Below are positions 49,173 through 57,174 of a stretch of DNA of 60,781 nucleotides, piece after piece. The position numbers and the translations under genes were made by a program. The notes under the pieces were generated by a model, which searched no databases, was not told the DNA's origin, and saw nothing but the letters and a program-made list of their open reading frames with translations. The DNA is taken from assembly GCF_000429365.1 (NCBI RefSeq), contig NZ_AUBS01000026.1, forward strand, positions 1 through 60,781, written 5' to 3'. Position 1 is the first letter of the stretch; each line of letters begins with the position of its first letter. Origin of the DNA: Pseudodonghicola xiamenensis DSM 18339 (GTDB lineage: Bacteria > Pseudomonadota > Alphaproteobacteria > Rhodobacterales > Rhodobacteraceae).

Positions 49173-50225
49173 ATGTCATCACTTGAGAATGTACTTCAGA
49201 CTCTAGCGGTCAGACTTCAAAATCATTCGGAAACAATAGCGACAGAGGAGGCTGCAAAAACCTCTGTCGTGCTCCCGTTTCTGCAAGCGCTGGGATATGA
49301 TGTGTTTAATCCCAGCGAGGTCGTGCCAGAGTTCACAGCAGATACCGTTGGCAAGAAGGGGGAAAAGGTTGATTACGCCGTCAAGCTGGATGGTGAAATC
49401 AAGGTGTTGATCGAATGCAAGGGGCTGAACACTGCGCTCGACCGAAAACACCTCTCACAGCTATATAGATACTTCAGTGTCACCAAGGCGAAGTTTGCCA
49501 TTTTGACAAATGGTCGGGTGTACGAATTTTATTCGGATCTAGAGGAGCCGAATAAACTGGACGTGAAGCCCTTTTTTTCCTTTGACTTGATGGATCAGCG
49601 CGCAAGTTCGCTGGCAGAGTTGAAGAAATTTCAAAAGTCAGCTTTCGACGAAAGCAAGATTTTGGCGACGGCGGAACGCCTGAAATACACTTCTGCGATC
49701 AAGACATTCCTGTCGCAGCAAATGGAGCAACCCGGGGAGGCCTTGGTCAAACTTGTGGCTTCAGAGGTCTATGACGGACGGGTTACATCGCACGTGCGGG
49801 AAATGGTTCAGGAGGGAATTCAGGTCGCATTCAGGGATGTGATCAGGGATGCAGTGCAGGCACGCCTTTCGTCGGCTCTGGAGCGAGATGCCGAGCACGA
49901 AACGGTCGAGGAGGCACCATCAGTCGAGGAGGCGATCGAGACAACGCGGGATGAGATTGAGGGGATGTTGACGATCCGCGCTATCGTTCGGGATGTGATT
50001 GACGCACATCGCATAGATTTGCGGGATGCCAAATCCTATTGTGCTGTCCTTGTCGATGACAACAACCGTAAGCCTCTGGCCCGGCTTCATTTTAATCGTA
50101 AGCAGTGGTATCTGGGGCTATTCGATCAAGATCATGAGGAGCGGGTCGCTATTGCTGATCTGAACGACATGTTCCGATATGCGGGCCGCCTTCGAGTGAC
50201 CGCAGAAAAGTACAAAGATAGCTGA
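49173..50225 (+). CDS. Stand-alone type I restriction R-subunit N-terminal domain protein (PD-(D/E)xK)
   Basis: 350 residues. The HSDR_N-like nuclease domain is at about 25-125 with D67 (KVDYAV) and E81-C-K83 (VLIECKG), plus Q96-x-x-x-Y100 (QLYRYF), the PD-(D/E)xK and QxxxY motifs of type I restriction R subunits. There is no helicase domain and no M or S gene. The C-terminal half is helical then beta-rich (DNNRKPLARLHFNRKQWYLGLF). GGGGGAG lies five bases before the ATG. It is visibly AT-richer than its neighbours, suggesting transfer. Such proteins may be defence or repair factors; function unknown. Confidence 0.82.
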   Translation: MSSLENVLQTLAVRLQNHSETIATEEAAKTSVVLPFLQALGYDVFNPSEVVPEFTADTVGKKGEKVDYAVKLDGEIKVLIECKGLNTALDRKHLSQLYRYFSVTKAKFAILTNGRVYEFYSDLEEPNKLDVKPFFSFDLMDQRASSLAELKKFQKSAFDESKILATAERLKYTSAIKTFLSQQMEQPGEALVKLVASEVYDGRVTSHVREMVQEGIQVAFRDVIRDAVQARLSSALERDAEHETVEEAPSVEEAIETTRDEIEGMLTIRAIVRDVIDAHRIDLRDAKSYCAVLVDDNNRKPLARLHFNRKQWYLGLFDQDHEERVAIADLNDMFRYAGRLRVTAEKYKDS

Positions 50226-50493
50226 GAAAGCACGCCGCAGGCGCACCCACCCTCCAGGTCGGGCCTTTGGGCTTGAATACCGGGGCATGCCCTGAACAGG
50301 TCAAGCCGGACATAGGGTGCCAAGCGGGGACAGAGACAACCACTGCCGGCCCTGCGACTGCGACCCCTCGCGCTGTGTGCGGTCGATGGTGTCTGACAGG
50401 CGCGGCTGAGATCGTCAGGCAGGCTGCACCCATGGCTGGCTTGCGTGACGGGCAGGTCGTCGAGCCGTGGGGGGCTTCGGCCGGGCAGGCTGG
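50226..50493. other. Interval without a supportable gene
   Basis: Open frames exist on both strands, but none has a recognisable domain, good start region or consistent coding signal. Nothing else is seen apart from GC-rich sequence. It belongs to the accessory stretch between thyX and the GntR gene. Confidence 0.5.
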
Positions 50494-50682
50494 TCAGTCC
50501 GGCAGTTTGGTCGGGCCGATGGTCAGCGCGCGACCGTTGCGAACGGCCCAATGCAGCCGTTGTTCCAGCGTGGCGCGGTGGTGATCATTGTCGTGGTCCA
50601 TGATCTCCTCACCTTCCTGCACGCCCGTGGCAAGGTTGATCGTGCGGACGAATATCCTGGTCTCTCTATGGTCGCGAGTCAT
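50494..50682 (-). CDS. Small hypothetical protein (62 residues)
   Basis: MTRDHRETRIFVRTINLATG, then a charged segment EGEEIMDHDNDHHRATLEQR and LHWAVRNGRALTIGPTKLPD. The composition is plausible for a globular small protein with an acidic His-rich loop. Only a weak ribosome site (AAAGGCG) precedes it. It follows a 44-residue ORF by 21 bp on the same strand. No homologue recognised; confidence is limited by its size. Confidence 0.4.
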   Translation of the reverse strand: MTRDHRETRIFVRTINLATGVQEGEEIMDHDNDHHRATLEQRLHWAVRNGRALTIGPTKLPD

Positions 50683-50703
50683 TCTGACGCCTTTTAGCGG
50701 GGA

Positions 50704-50838
50704 TCAGAACCCCGCTTCCCTGTAGATTTTGCGCATCGCCTCTGTCCGGACGATGTCCTGTTTGTCGCGGTCGTGATCCGCATGCAGTGTTTTCGTGACC
50801 TGTCTGTTGTAGCTGTGGTTTGTGATTATGGTCACCAC
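50704..50838 (-). CDS. Very small hypothetical protein (44 residues)
   Basis: GTG start, VVTIITNHSYNRQVTKTLHA then DHDRDKQDIVRTEAMRKIYR and EAGF. GAGAGG lies just ahead of the tandem GTG codons. It is highly charged with a balanced composition, which is more protein-like than a random frame. With the next ORF it would form a two-gene minus-strand unit. No domain recognised. Confidence 0.35.
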   Translation of the reverse strand: MVTIITNHSYNRQVTKTLHADHDRDKQDIVRTEAMRKIYREAGF

Positions 50839-51094
50839 GCCTCTCAACTGATAGGCGATCTCCCGCTATTCAAGGGGAATTTGGGCGCGATGCCGCAAAA
50901 ACGGCCTGTCGGGCAGGGCGTGCACAGGCGCGGTCGCAGGCTGCCGTGAGCCTGTGCGCATTGCGTCAATTTTCAGCATATTCGCCAGCAGAACGGGCCG
51001 CGACCCTTCGCTTGTCCGGGGTATGGCCGGGGTGTGTCGGGGCCAGGTGGCGCGTGGGCACCCCGGGGAACCGGCGGGCCGGTCGTGCGGGCGC

Positions 51095-51775
51095 TTACCG
51101 GTTCAACGCCTCTCGCAACGAGGTCGGGGGCTGTGACACGTTCCGCAGGTCCAGGGAGGCCACCAGATCCAGCAGGTGGCTTTTCATCAGCTGTTCGGCC
51201 AGGGCGCCGTTACGGCTGGCGAAGGCATCGAGCAAGGCGTGATGCGCCTGGGTTTCACACAGTGCAGCGCGCCGGCGCCAGTAGAGCGCGATGATCAGGG
51301 ACGATCGGGAAATCAGTTCCGAAATGAAGGCTTCCACCGTCGTCTGATCGGCGATGCGGGCGATCTCGACATGGAACTGGCCGGAGAGAAACAGTGCTCG
51401 GCCATATTCTCCGGCATCCAGTGCAGCATGTTCGTCCCGGATGTTCGCGCGCAGCAGGTCGAGCTCTTCGTCGGTCATCCGCTCGGCGGCAGAACGCGCG
51501 GTGCGCGGTTCCAGCAGGGAGCGGGCCTCGAAGACCTCGCGCGCCTCGCGGACCGAAGGCTGGGCGACAAAGGCGCCCCGGTTGCGCTTCAGCTCGACGA
51601 GGTGGCGATGCGACAGCGCCAGCAGGGCGGCGCGAACGATGGTCCGGCTGATCCCATATGCCTCTGCCAAGTCGTCTTCGCCCAACTTGGTCCCAGGCGG
51701 CAGACGGTGCTCGTGAACAGCGCGTTCGAGATCCGCGGCAACGGTCTCGCTGGTCCAGAGCTTGGGGTCGGTCAT
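51095..51775 (-). CDS. GntR-family regulator (FCD subfamily)
   Basis: 226 residues from ATG 51775, which has AAGG six bases upstream. The winged helix is DLERAVHEHRLPPGTKLGEDDLAEAYGISRTIVRAALLAL. The C-terminal FCD domain is helical with metal/ligand His residues (RDEHAALDA, QFHVEIARI, HHALLDAF). It faces the ABC transporter operon across 258 bp with a perfect palindrome and probably represses it in the absence of the transported solute or its breakdown product. Confidence 0.92.
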   Translation of the reverse strand: MTDPKLWTSETVAADLERAVHEHRLPPGTKLGEDDLAEAYGISRTIVRAALLALSHRHLVELKRNRGAFVAQPSVREAREVFEARSLLEPRTARSAAERMTDEELDLLRANIRDEHAALDAGEYGRALFLSGQFHVEIARIADQTTVEAFISELISRSSLIIALYWRRRAALCETQAHHALLDAFASRNGALAEQLMKSHLLDLVASLDLRNVSQPPTSLREALNR

Positions 51776-51876
51776 AGTCATCCTTGGAGGCACCGGCTTG
51801 GCAATCTTCTTCCCCCGTTTTCGCGATTCGGGAGGGAATGGACAAGAGCGACACTGCATTCGGATTTGTTGCAGAT

Positions 51877-51888
51877 ATTGTATACAAT
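51877..51888. promoter_or_regulatory. Probable GntR operator
   Basis: ATTGTATACAAT is a perfect 12-bp palindrome in an AT-rich stretch between the divergent GntR gene and the ABC operon. TTGTATACAA-type sites are typical of FCD-type GntR repressors. It lies 102 bp from the GntR start and 146 bp from the ABC start. Confidence 0.7.
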
Positions 51889-52033
51889 TCTGTTCCGTTT
51901 TTTGTGCGCAATAATGTCGACTTTGCACATTTTTCGTTCAAATCGCGTTTCGGGAGAGACTGCGCACAGAAAAGCCTGCCGTTCGGTGCCTTCCTGCATC
52001 CAGTCTGTCGATGAACAGCGGAACGAGGGGCCG

Positions 52034-53008
52034 ATGCGCACAGGATATGATCTGGAACTGGTTCACCTGACCAAGCGGTATGGCGACACCGTTGCCGTGC
52101 GCGACCTGAACCATGTGTTCTCACCGGGCAGCTATGTCTGTTTTCTGGGGCCTTCGGGGTGCGGGAAATCCTCGACCCTGCGGATGATCGCCGGACATGA
52201 GGACGTGAGCGAGGGCTCTATCCTGCTGGACGGGCAGGATGTATCGCGATTGGCGCCGGCACAGCGTGGCACTGCGATGATGTTCCAGAACTATGCTTTG
52301 TTCCCGCATCTCTCGGTGCGTGACAACGTCGCTTTCTCGCTGCGGATGAAGGGCGTCGACAAGAGCACGCGGCACGGCAAGGCCAATGAGCTTCTCGAGC
52401 TGGTGGATATGACCCATCTGGCGGACCGGCTGCCAGCGCAGCTTTCAGGCGGTCAGCAACAGCGTGTGGCCCTGGCCCGGGCCTTGGTGACCGAACCCAA
52501 GGTTCTGCTGCTGGATGAGCCGCTGTCGGCGCTCGATCCCTTCCTGCGGATCCGCATGCGGTCGGAGTTGAAGAAGCTTCAGCGCGAATTGGGCATCACC
52601 TTCATTCACGTCACCCATGGCCAGGACGAGGCGCTGGCGCTGGCCGACGAGATCGTGGTGATGAACAACGCGGTGATCGAACAGGCCGGCCCCGCGCGCG
52701 AGGTCTGGGCGCGCCCCAAGACTGAATTCGTAGCGCGCTTTATCGGTGGGCATAACGTCATCGCGCTGGCGGATGGCAAGGCGACGGTGCGGGCCGATGC
52801 CATCCGGATCGCGGGCGAGGGGCTGCCGGCTACGGTTGTCGCGGTCGAATATCAGGGCGCCGCAGTTGCCGTCACCACCAGGACGGAGGCAGGGGACGAG
52901 GTGCTGGCCCTGCTGCCCGAGGAACAATTCTTCGCAGCGCCGATGACCCCAGGCGAGGCCGTTCGGCTGAGCTGGGACGAGAGCGGGCTCCATCGTCTCC
53001 GCTCCTGA
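52034..53008 (+). CDS. ABC transporter ATP-binding protein (polyamine/opine type, PotA-like)
   Basis: 324 residues. Walker A GPSGCGKSS (39-47), signature LSGGQQQRV (137-145), Walker B LLLDEPLSALD (158-168) and H loop HVTH are intact. The C-terminal regulatory domain (HNVIALADGKATVRADAIRI, TVVAVEYQGAAVAVTTRT) is the TOBE type of spermidine/putrescine importers. It energises import by the two permeases and binding protein that follow. Confidence 0.94.
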   Translation: MRTGYDLELVHLTKRYGDTVAVRDLNHVFSPGSYVCFLGPSGCGKSSTLRMIAGHEDVSEGSILLDGQDVSRLAPAQRGTAMMFQNYALFPHLSVRDNVAFSLRMKGVDKSTRHGKANELLELVDMTHLADRLPAQLSGGQQQRVALARALVTEPKVLLLDEPLSALDPFLRIRMRSELKKLQRELGITFIHVTHGQDEALALADEIVVMNNAVIEQAGPAREVWARPKTEFVARFIGGHNVIALADGKATVRADAIRIAGEGLPATVVAVEYQGAAVAVTTRTEAGDEVLALLPEEQFFAAPMTPGEAVRLSWDESGLHRLRS

Positions 53009-53074
53009 ACAGACAAGACGTAACGCCAAGATGCGAAAACCACGGTCAGATGACTGAACAGAGAGGTACAAGAC

Positions 53075-54346
53075 ATGGCTAAACCCAAGGTTGGATATTC
53101 CCGACGTTCGCTGCTCAGGGCCGGGGGGGCAGCCGTTGCCGCCGCTGCCTTTCCGGCGCCGATGCTCTGGGCGCAGGAGACCAAGGACATCACCCTGCGC
53201 CAGTTCGGCACTGGCGTTTCGAACTTGAACGACGTGGCCAAGAAGGTGAAGGAAGACCTCGGCTTCAAACTTGAGATGACGGCGCTCGATTCGGACAGCG
53301 TGACCCAGCGCGCCGCGACCCAGCCCGATAGTTTCGATATCGCCGATATCGAATATTGGATCTGCAAGAAGGTCTGGCCCACCGGCAACCTGCAGGCGAT
53401 GGATACCTCGAAGATTGCCAACTACGACAAGATCGTCGGCATCTTCAAATCCGGCAAGCTGACCCCGGACAGCGAGATCGCGCAGGGTACCGCGCCCAGC
53501 ACGGTCGGCTTTGTCGACGGTCCGGACGGCAGGACCTTCGCCAAGGAAGAAACCGGCTGGATGACGCTGATCCCGACGATCTACAACGCCGATACGCTGG
53601 GTATCCGTCCCGATCTGATTGGCCGTCCGATCGAATCCTGGACCGAACTGCTGAACCCCGAGTTCAAGGGCAAGGCCTCGATCCTTGATATCTCTTCGAT
53701 CGGGATCATGGACATGGCCATGGTCTGCGAGGCGATGGGGGAAATCAAATACGGTGACAAGGGCAACATGACGCGGGAAGAGATCGACAAGACCATGGCG
53801 ATCTTCACCGAGGCCAAGAAGAACGGCCAGTTCCGCGCCTTCTGGAAGACCTTCGATGAAAGCGTCAACCTGATGGCCTCCGGCGAGGTGGTGATCCAGT
53901 CGATGTGGTCGCCGGCGATCACCGCAGTGAAATCGCGCGGTATTCCCTGCGTGTATCAGCCGTTGAAGGAAGGCTATCGGTCGTGGGGGGGTGGCATCGG
54001 CCTGTCGAAATCGCTGACCGGCATGGAGCTGGATGCGGCCTATGATTACATCAACTGGTATCTGTCCGGCTGGGTCGGCGGATATCTGATGCGCCAGGGC
54101 TATTACTCGGCGGTTCCGGAAACTTCGAAAGAGTTCATGTCGGAAAACGAGTGGGGCTATTGGTTCGAGGGCAAGCCCGCCACCGGCGTGATCACCAGCC
54201 CGACCGGCGACAAGCTGGCCGATGCCGGCGATGTGCGCGACGGCGGATCCTTCTACGAACGCATGGGCCATGTGGCCTGTTGGAATTCGGTCATGGACGA
54301 GAACCAGTACATGGTACGCAAGTGGAACGAGTTTATCGCGTCTTGA
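53075..54346 (+). CDS. ABC transporter substrate-binding protein, Tat-exported
   Basis: 423 residues. The signal SRRSLLRAGGAAVAAAAFPA has a twin-arginine motif and cleavage after LWA (about 33). The mature protein is the type 2 periplasmic binding fold of the PotD/opine group (TLIPTIYNADTLGIRPDLIG, SGEVVIQSMWSPAITAVKSRGI). Binding of a polyamine, opine or hydantoin-like compound is possible; the racemase in the operon hints at the last. No ligand residues can be named. Confidence 0.9.
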   Translation: MAKPKVGYSRRSLLRAGGAAVAAAAFPAPMLWAQETKDITLRQFGTGVSNLNDVAKKVKEDLGFKLEMTALDSDSVTQRAATQPDSFDIADIEYWICKKVWPTGNLQAMDTSKIANYDKIVGIFKSGKLTPDSEIAQGTAPSTVGFVDGPDGRTFAKEETGWMTLIPTIYNADTLGIRPDLIGRPIESWTELLNPEFKGKASILDISSIGIMDMAMVCEAMGEIKYGDKGNMTREEIDKTMAIFTEAKKNGQFRAFWKTFDESVNLMASGEVVIQSMWSPAITAVKSRGIPCVYQPLKEGYRSWGGGIGLSKSLTGMELDAAYDYINWYLSGWVGGYLMRQGYYSAVPETSKEFMSENEWGYWFEGKPATGVITSPTGDKLADAGDVRDGGSFYERMGHVACWNSVMDENQYMVRKWNEFIAS

Positions 54347-54351
54347 CCATT

Positions 54352-54401
54352 GGTGCCGCCGGCTGACGGCGGCACCCGGTCGGGGGGCGCAGGCCCCCCG
54401 A
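54352..54401 (+). other. Two tandem hairpins between binding-protein and permease genes
   Basis: GGTGCCGCC-7-GGCGGCACC (54352-54376) and TCGGGGGGC-GCAG-GCCCCCCGA (54380-54401) are perfect stems of 9 bp each. No T run follows. In ABC operons such hairpins often protect the binding-protein mRNA and lower downstream expression. Confidence 0.65.
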
Positions 54402-54470
54402 TCATCAAAGATCATTTCTGGCGACTGAGGAAGCGGGCCGGTTCTGAGCGGTCCTGACGGGGGTAACGGC

Positions 54471-55328
54471 ATGCGGCTGACCAATCGGCAAGTAATCGGA
54501 TGGCTGGAGGCGGCGCCGCTGACGCTGGTCTTGCTGGCCTTTCTGATCGCGCCAATCGTGATGATCGTGATCGTCAGCTTCTGGGGGGCGACCGAATTCT
54601 CGATCTATCCGGCGTTCCAGCTCGACAATTACGAATTCCTGTTTTCGTCCCCGGTGACCTACAAGGTCTTCGGCGCGACACTGAAATACGCGTTCATCAC
54701 CTGGGCGTTGACGCTGGCGATCGGGTTTACCGTGGCCTATTTCATGGCCTTTCACGTGCGCAGCCAGACGGTGCAGATCGCCTTGTTCCTGGTCTGCACC
54801 ATCCCGTTCTGGACCTCGAACATCATCCGGATGATTTCCTGGATCCCCTTCCTGGGGCGCAATGGCATCGCCAACCAGACGTTGATTTCCTGGGGGGTGA
54901 TCGACCAGCCGCTGGAGTGGCTTCTGTATTCCGATTTCTCGGTGATCCTGGCCTTCGTCCACCTTTATACGCTGTTCATGGTGGTGCCGATCTTCAACAC
55001 CATGATGCGGATCGACAAATCACTTCTGGAGGCTGCGCGGGACAATGGTGCCAGCGGTTTGCAGACCCTGCTGCATGTGATCCTGCCACTGACCAAGCCC
55101 GGGATCATGATCGGCACCATCTTCGTGGTGACGCTGGTGATGGGGGATTTCATCACCGTGCGCTTCATGTCCGGCTCGCAACGCGCCAACGTCGGGCGGC
55201 TGATCTCGAACGACATCGGCCTGCTGCAATACCCTTCGGCCGCGGCGACCGCCGTGGTGCTCCTGTGCACCGTCTTGATCGTGATCGCGATCCTGCTGCG
55301 CTTCGTCAACATCCGCAAGGAGCTGTGA
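54471..55328 (+). CDS. ABC transporter permease (PotB-like)
   Basis: 285 residues with six membrane segments (first at about 15-35, VLLAFLIAPIVMIVIVSF). The EAA loop DKSLLEAARDNGASGLQTLLHVILPLTKPGI couples to the ATPase. It belongs with the second permease (55332) in the heterodimeric polyamine-type importer. Starts with ATG in the leader after the hairpins. Confidence 0.93.
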   Translation: MRLTNRQVIGWLEAAPLTLVLLAFLIAPIVMIVIVSFWGATEFSIYPAFQLDNYEFLFSSPVTYKVFGATLKYAFITWALTLAIGFTVAYFMAFHVRSQTVQIALFLVCTIPFWTSNIIRMISWIPFLGRNGIANQTLISWGVIDQPLEWLLYSDFSVILAFVHLYTLFMVVPIFNTMMRIDKSLLEAARDNGASGLQTLLHVILPLTKPGIMIGTIFVVTLVMGDFITVRFMSGSQRANVGRLISNDIGLLQYPSAAATAVVLLCTVLIVIAILLRFVNIRKEL

Positions 55329-55331
55329 TCC

Positions 55332-56168
55332 ATGGAAAAACGTTCGCGTGGATTCTACGTTCTGGCCGCCTTCTTCGGTCTCTTCGTGTTGTTTCTCTAC
55401 GGGCCGATCCTGACCATCGGCATTCTCAGCTTCCAGGGGCCGCAGGGCGGGCTGACCTTCCCGATGAACGGGGTTTCGACCTATTGGTTCCGCGACCTGT
55501 TCCAGGAGCAGGCGGTGGGCGATATCTGGGGCGCCTTCCGCCGCAGCACCATGCTCGGCCTCATGGTGATGATCACCACCGTGGTGGTCTCGGTGATGGC
55601 CGGGCTCGCCTTCCGCAAGCGGTTCGCCGGATCGGGGGTGCTGTTCTATGCCGCCATCACCTCGCTGGTGATCCCGTCGATCCTGATCTCGCTGGGGGTC
55701 GGGCTGATCTTCAACCAGCTCGGGCTCAAGATCCATTGGGCGACCTCTGGTTTCGGCGCGCAACTGACCTGGACGCTACCCTTCGGCCTTCTGATCATGT
55801 TCGCCGTCTTCAACCGCTTCGACAAAAGCTATGAGGAAGCCGCGCGCGATCAGGGGGCGACGGCCTGGCAGACCCTGCGCCATGTGGTGCTGCCGATCAT
55901 TGCGCCCTCGCTGATCGGGGTCGGGCTGTTCGGTTTCACGCTCAGCTATGATGAATTCGCCCGGACCCTGCTGACATCGGGCAGCTATAACACCCTGCCG
56001 CTGGAGATATTCGGCATGACCACCAATGTCACCACCCCGGTGATCTATGCGCTCGGCACTCTGACGACCGCGTTTTCCTTTGCCATCATCGCGGCCTTTC
56101 TGCTGGGGGCCTGGATCATGGGAAAACGCCGCGCGCGGCTCGGATCGGATGCGGGCAAGGGCCTATGA
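55332..56168 (+). CDS. ABC transporter permease (PotC-like)
   Basis: 278 residues, six membrane segments, EAA loop DKSYEEAARDQGATAWQTLRHVVLPIIAPSL. It follows the first permease by three bases. Its 3' end overlaps the racemase gene by four bases (ATGA). Inner membrane partner of the preceding gene. Confidence 0.93.
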   Translation: MEKRSRGFYVLAAFFGLFVLFLYGPILTIGILSFQGPQGGLTFPMNGVSTYWFRDLFQEQAVGDIWGAFRRSTMLGLMVMITTVVVSVMAGLAFRKRFAGSGVLFYAAITSLVIPSILISLGVGLIFNQLGLKIHWATSGFGAQLTWTLPFGLLIMFAVFNRFDKSYEEAARDQGATAWQTLRHVVLPIIAPSLIGVGLFGFTLSYDEFARTLLTSGSYNTLPLEIFGMTTNVTTPVIYALGTLTTAFSFAIIAAFLLGAWIMGKRRARLGSDAGKGL

Positions 56169-56830
56169 AGATCGCCTATATCAACCCGAACTCGACCGAG
56201 GCGATGACCGCCCATATCGTCGCCGCCGCCCAGAAGGCGCTGCCCGAAGCGGAGATCTTCGGCCTGACCAACGTCGGCGGTCCGCCCGCGATCGAGGGGC
56301 CCGAGGATGGCGATGCCGCGGTGCCCGGGGTTTTGGCCCTGTTGCCGGTGGCCAGGGCCCAAGGGGCGGCGGCCATCGTCATCGCCTGTTTCGACGATAC
56401 CGGTCTGGCCGAGGCGCAGCAGCAGGCCGGCTGCCCGGTGCTGGGGATCGGGCAGGCCTCCTATCTGATGGCGCGGTTGCTCGGGCTCAGGTTCTCGGTG
56501 GTCACCTCTCTGCCGGTCTCGATCCCGGTGATCGAAGGCAACATCGAACGGCAGGGCTTTGCCGGGCTGCGCGCCTCGGTCCGGGCCAGCGGCCTGTCTG
56601 TCCTGACCATTGACGAGGCCGCGCCGGAGACCATCGACCGGATCGCGGCCGAGATCGAGGCGGCGCGGTGTGAAGACGGCGCCAGTTGCGCGGTGCTCGG
56701 CTGTGCCGGGATGGCACCGCTCAGAGAGACGCTGTCGGCCCGCACCGGGTTGATGGTGATCGACGGCGTCGCGGCTTCGGCGCAATTGGCCCGCGCGGCG
56801 GCAAGCTGTCTGCCCCTGATGTCGCCATAG
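56165..56830 (+). CDS. Asp/Glu/hydantoin racemase family protein
   Basis: 221 residues. Two-Cys racemase: Cys75 (VIACFDDTG) and Cys180 (VLGCAGMAPL) are the acid/base pair. The start KIAYINPNSTEAMTAHI and IGIGQASY-like segment (LGIGQASYL) match hydantoin racemases. It is translationally coupled to the transporter, so the transported compound or its product is probably racemised. Candidates are a hydantoin, allantoin or an amino acid. Confidence 0.85.
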   Translation: MKIAYINPNSTEAMTAHIVAAAQKALPEAEIFGLTNVGGPPAIEGPEDGDAAVPGVLALLPVARAQGAAAIVIACFDDTGLAEAQQQAGCPVLGIGQASYLMARLLGLRFSVVTSLPVSIPVIEGNIERQGFAGLRASVRASGLSVLTIDEAAPETIDRIAAEIEAARCEDGASCAVLGCAGMAPLRETLSARTGLMVIDGVAASAQLARAAASCLPLMSP

Positions 56831-56897
56831 GGCGGCCCCCCCGGGGAAGAGGGGCGCATGGCAATGATCGCCGCGTCACGCATGCCGGAGGTCGTGG

Positions 56898-57174
56898 TCA
56901 GAGCAGGAAGGCGCTGTCCTGCAACTCGGATGCCCCTTCCGGTCTGATCTGGAAATCCGCCGTCCCGTCACCATCCACATCGCCGGCGATGAAGGCGTTT
57001 CCCTTCCGGGACCAGGCGCGCGATCCTTCTACGGTGCCGGGCAAGTTCGGCCAGGGCGATCAGATCGAAGGCCTGATCGCCGCAGAGGCCGGTGTTGGCG
57101 TCAATTTCCCCAAGGTCGCACAGCTCACCCTCGGCACCGCCGAAATCGGTGATCTTGTTGCCCTGCTCCTATTG
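56898..57174 (-). pseudogene. C-terminal remnant of an RTX/serralysin-type calcium-binding protein
   Basis: On the minus strand one frame reads NKITDFGGAEGELCDLGEID then ANTGLCGDQAFDLIALAEL, and after a shift near 57045 the next reads AFIAGDVDGDGTADFQIRPE and ASELQDSAFLL with a stop at 56898-56900. This is the well-known C-terminal pattern (GDKIDLS.IDAN...GDVDGDG.ADF...DF.L) of RTX secreted proteins. The upstream part is gone: the FAH gene starts at once. The gene is truncated and frameshifted. Confidence 0.7.

Noticed and set aside
50267..50584. 105-codon plus-strand frame after the nuclease-like gene
   Set aside because: Low-complexity GAT/ARP-type translation, no ribosome site, and it overlaps the more plausible minus-strand small ORF.
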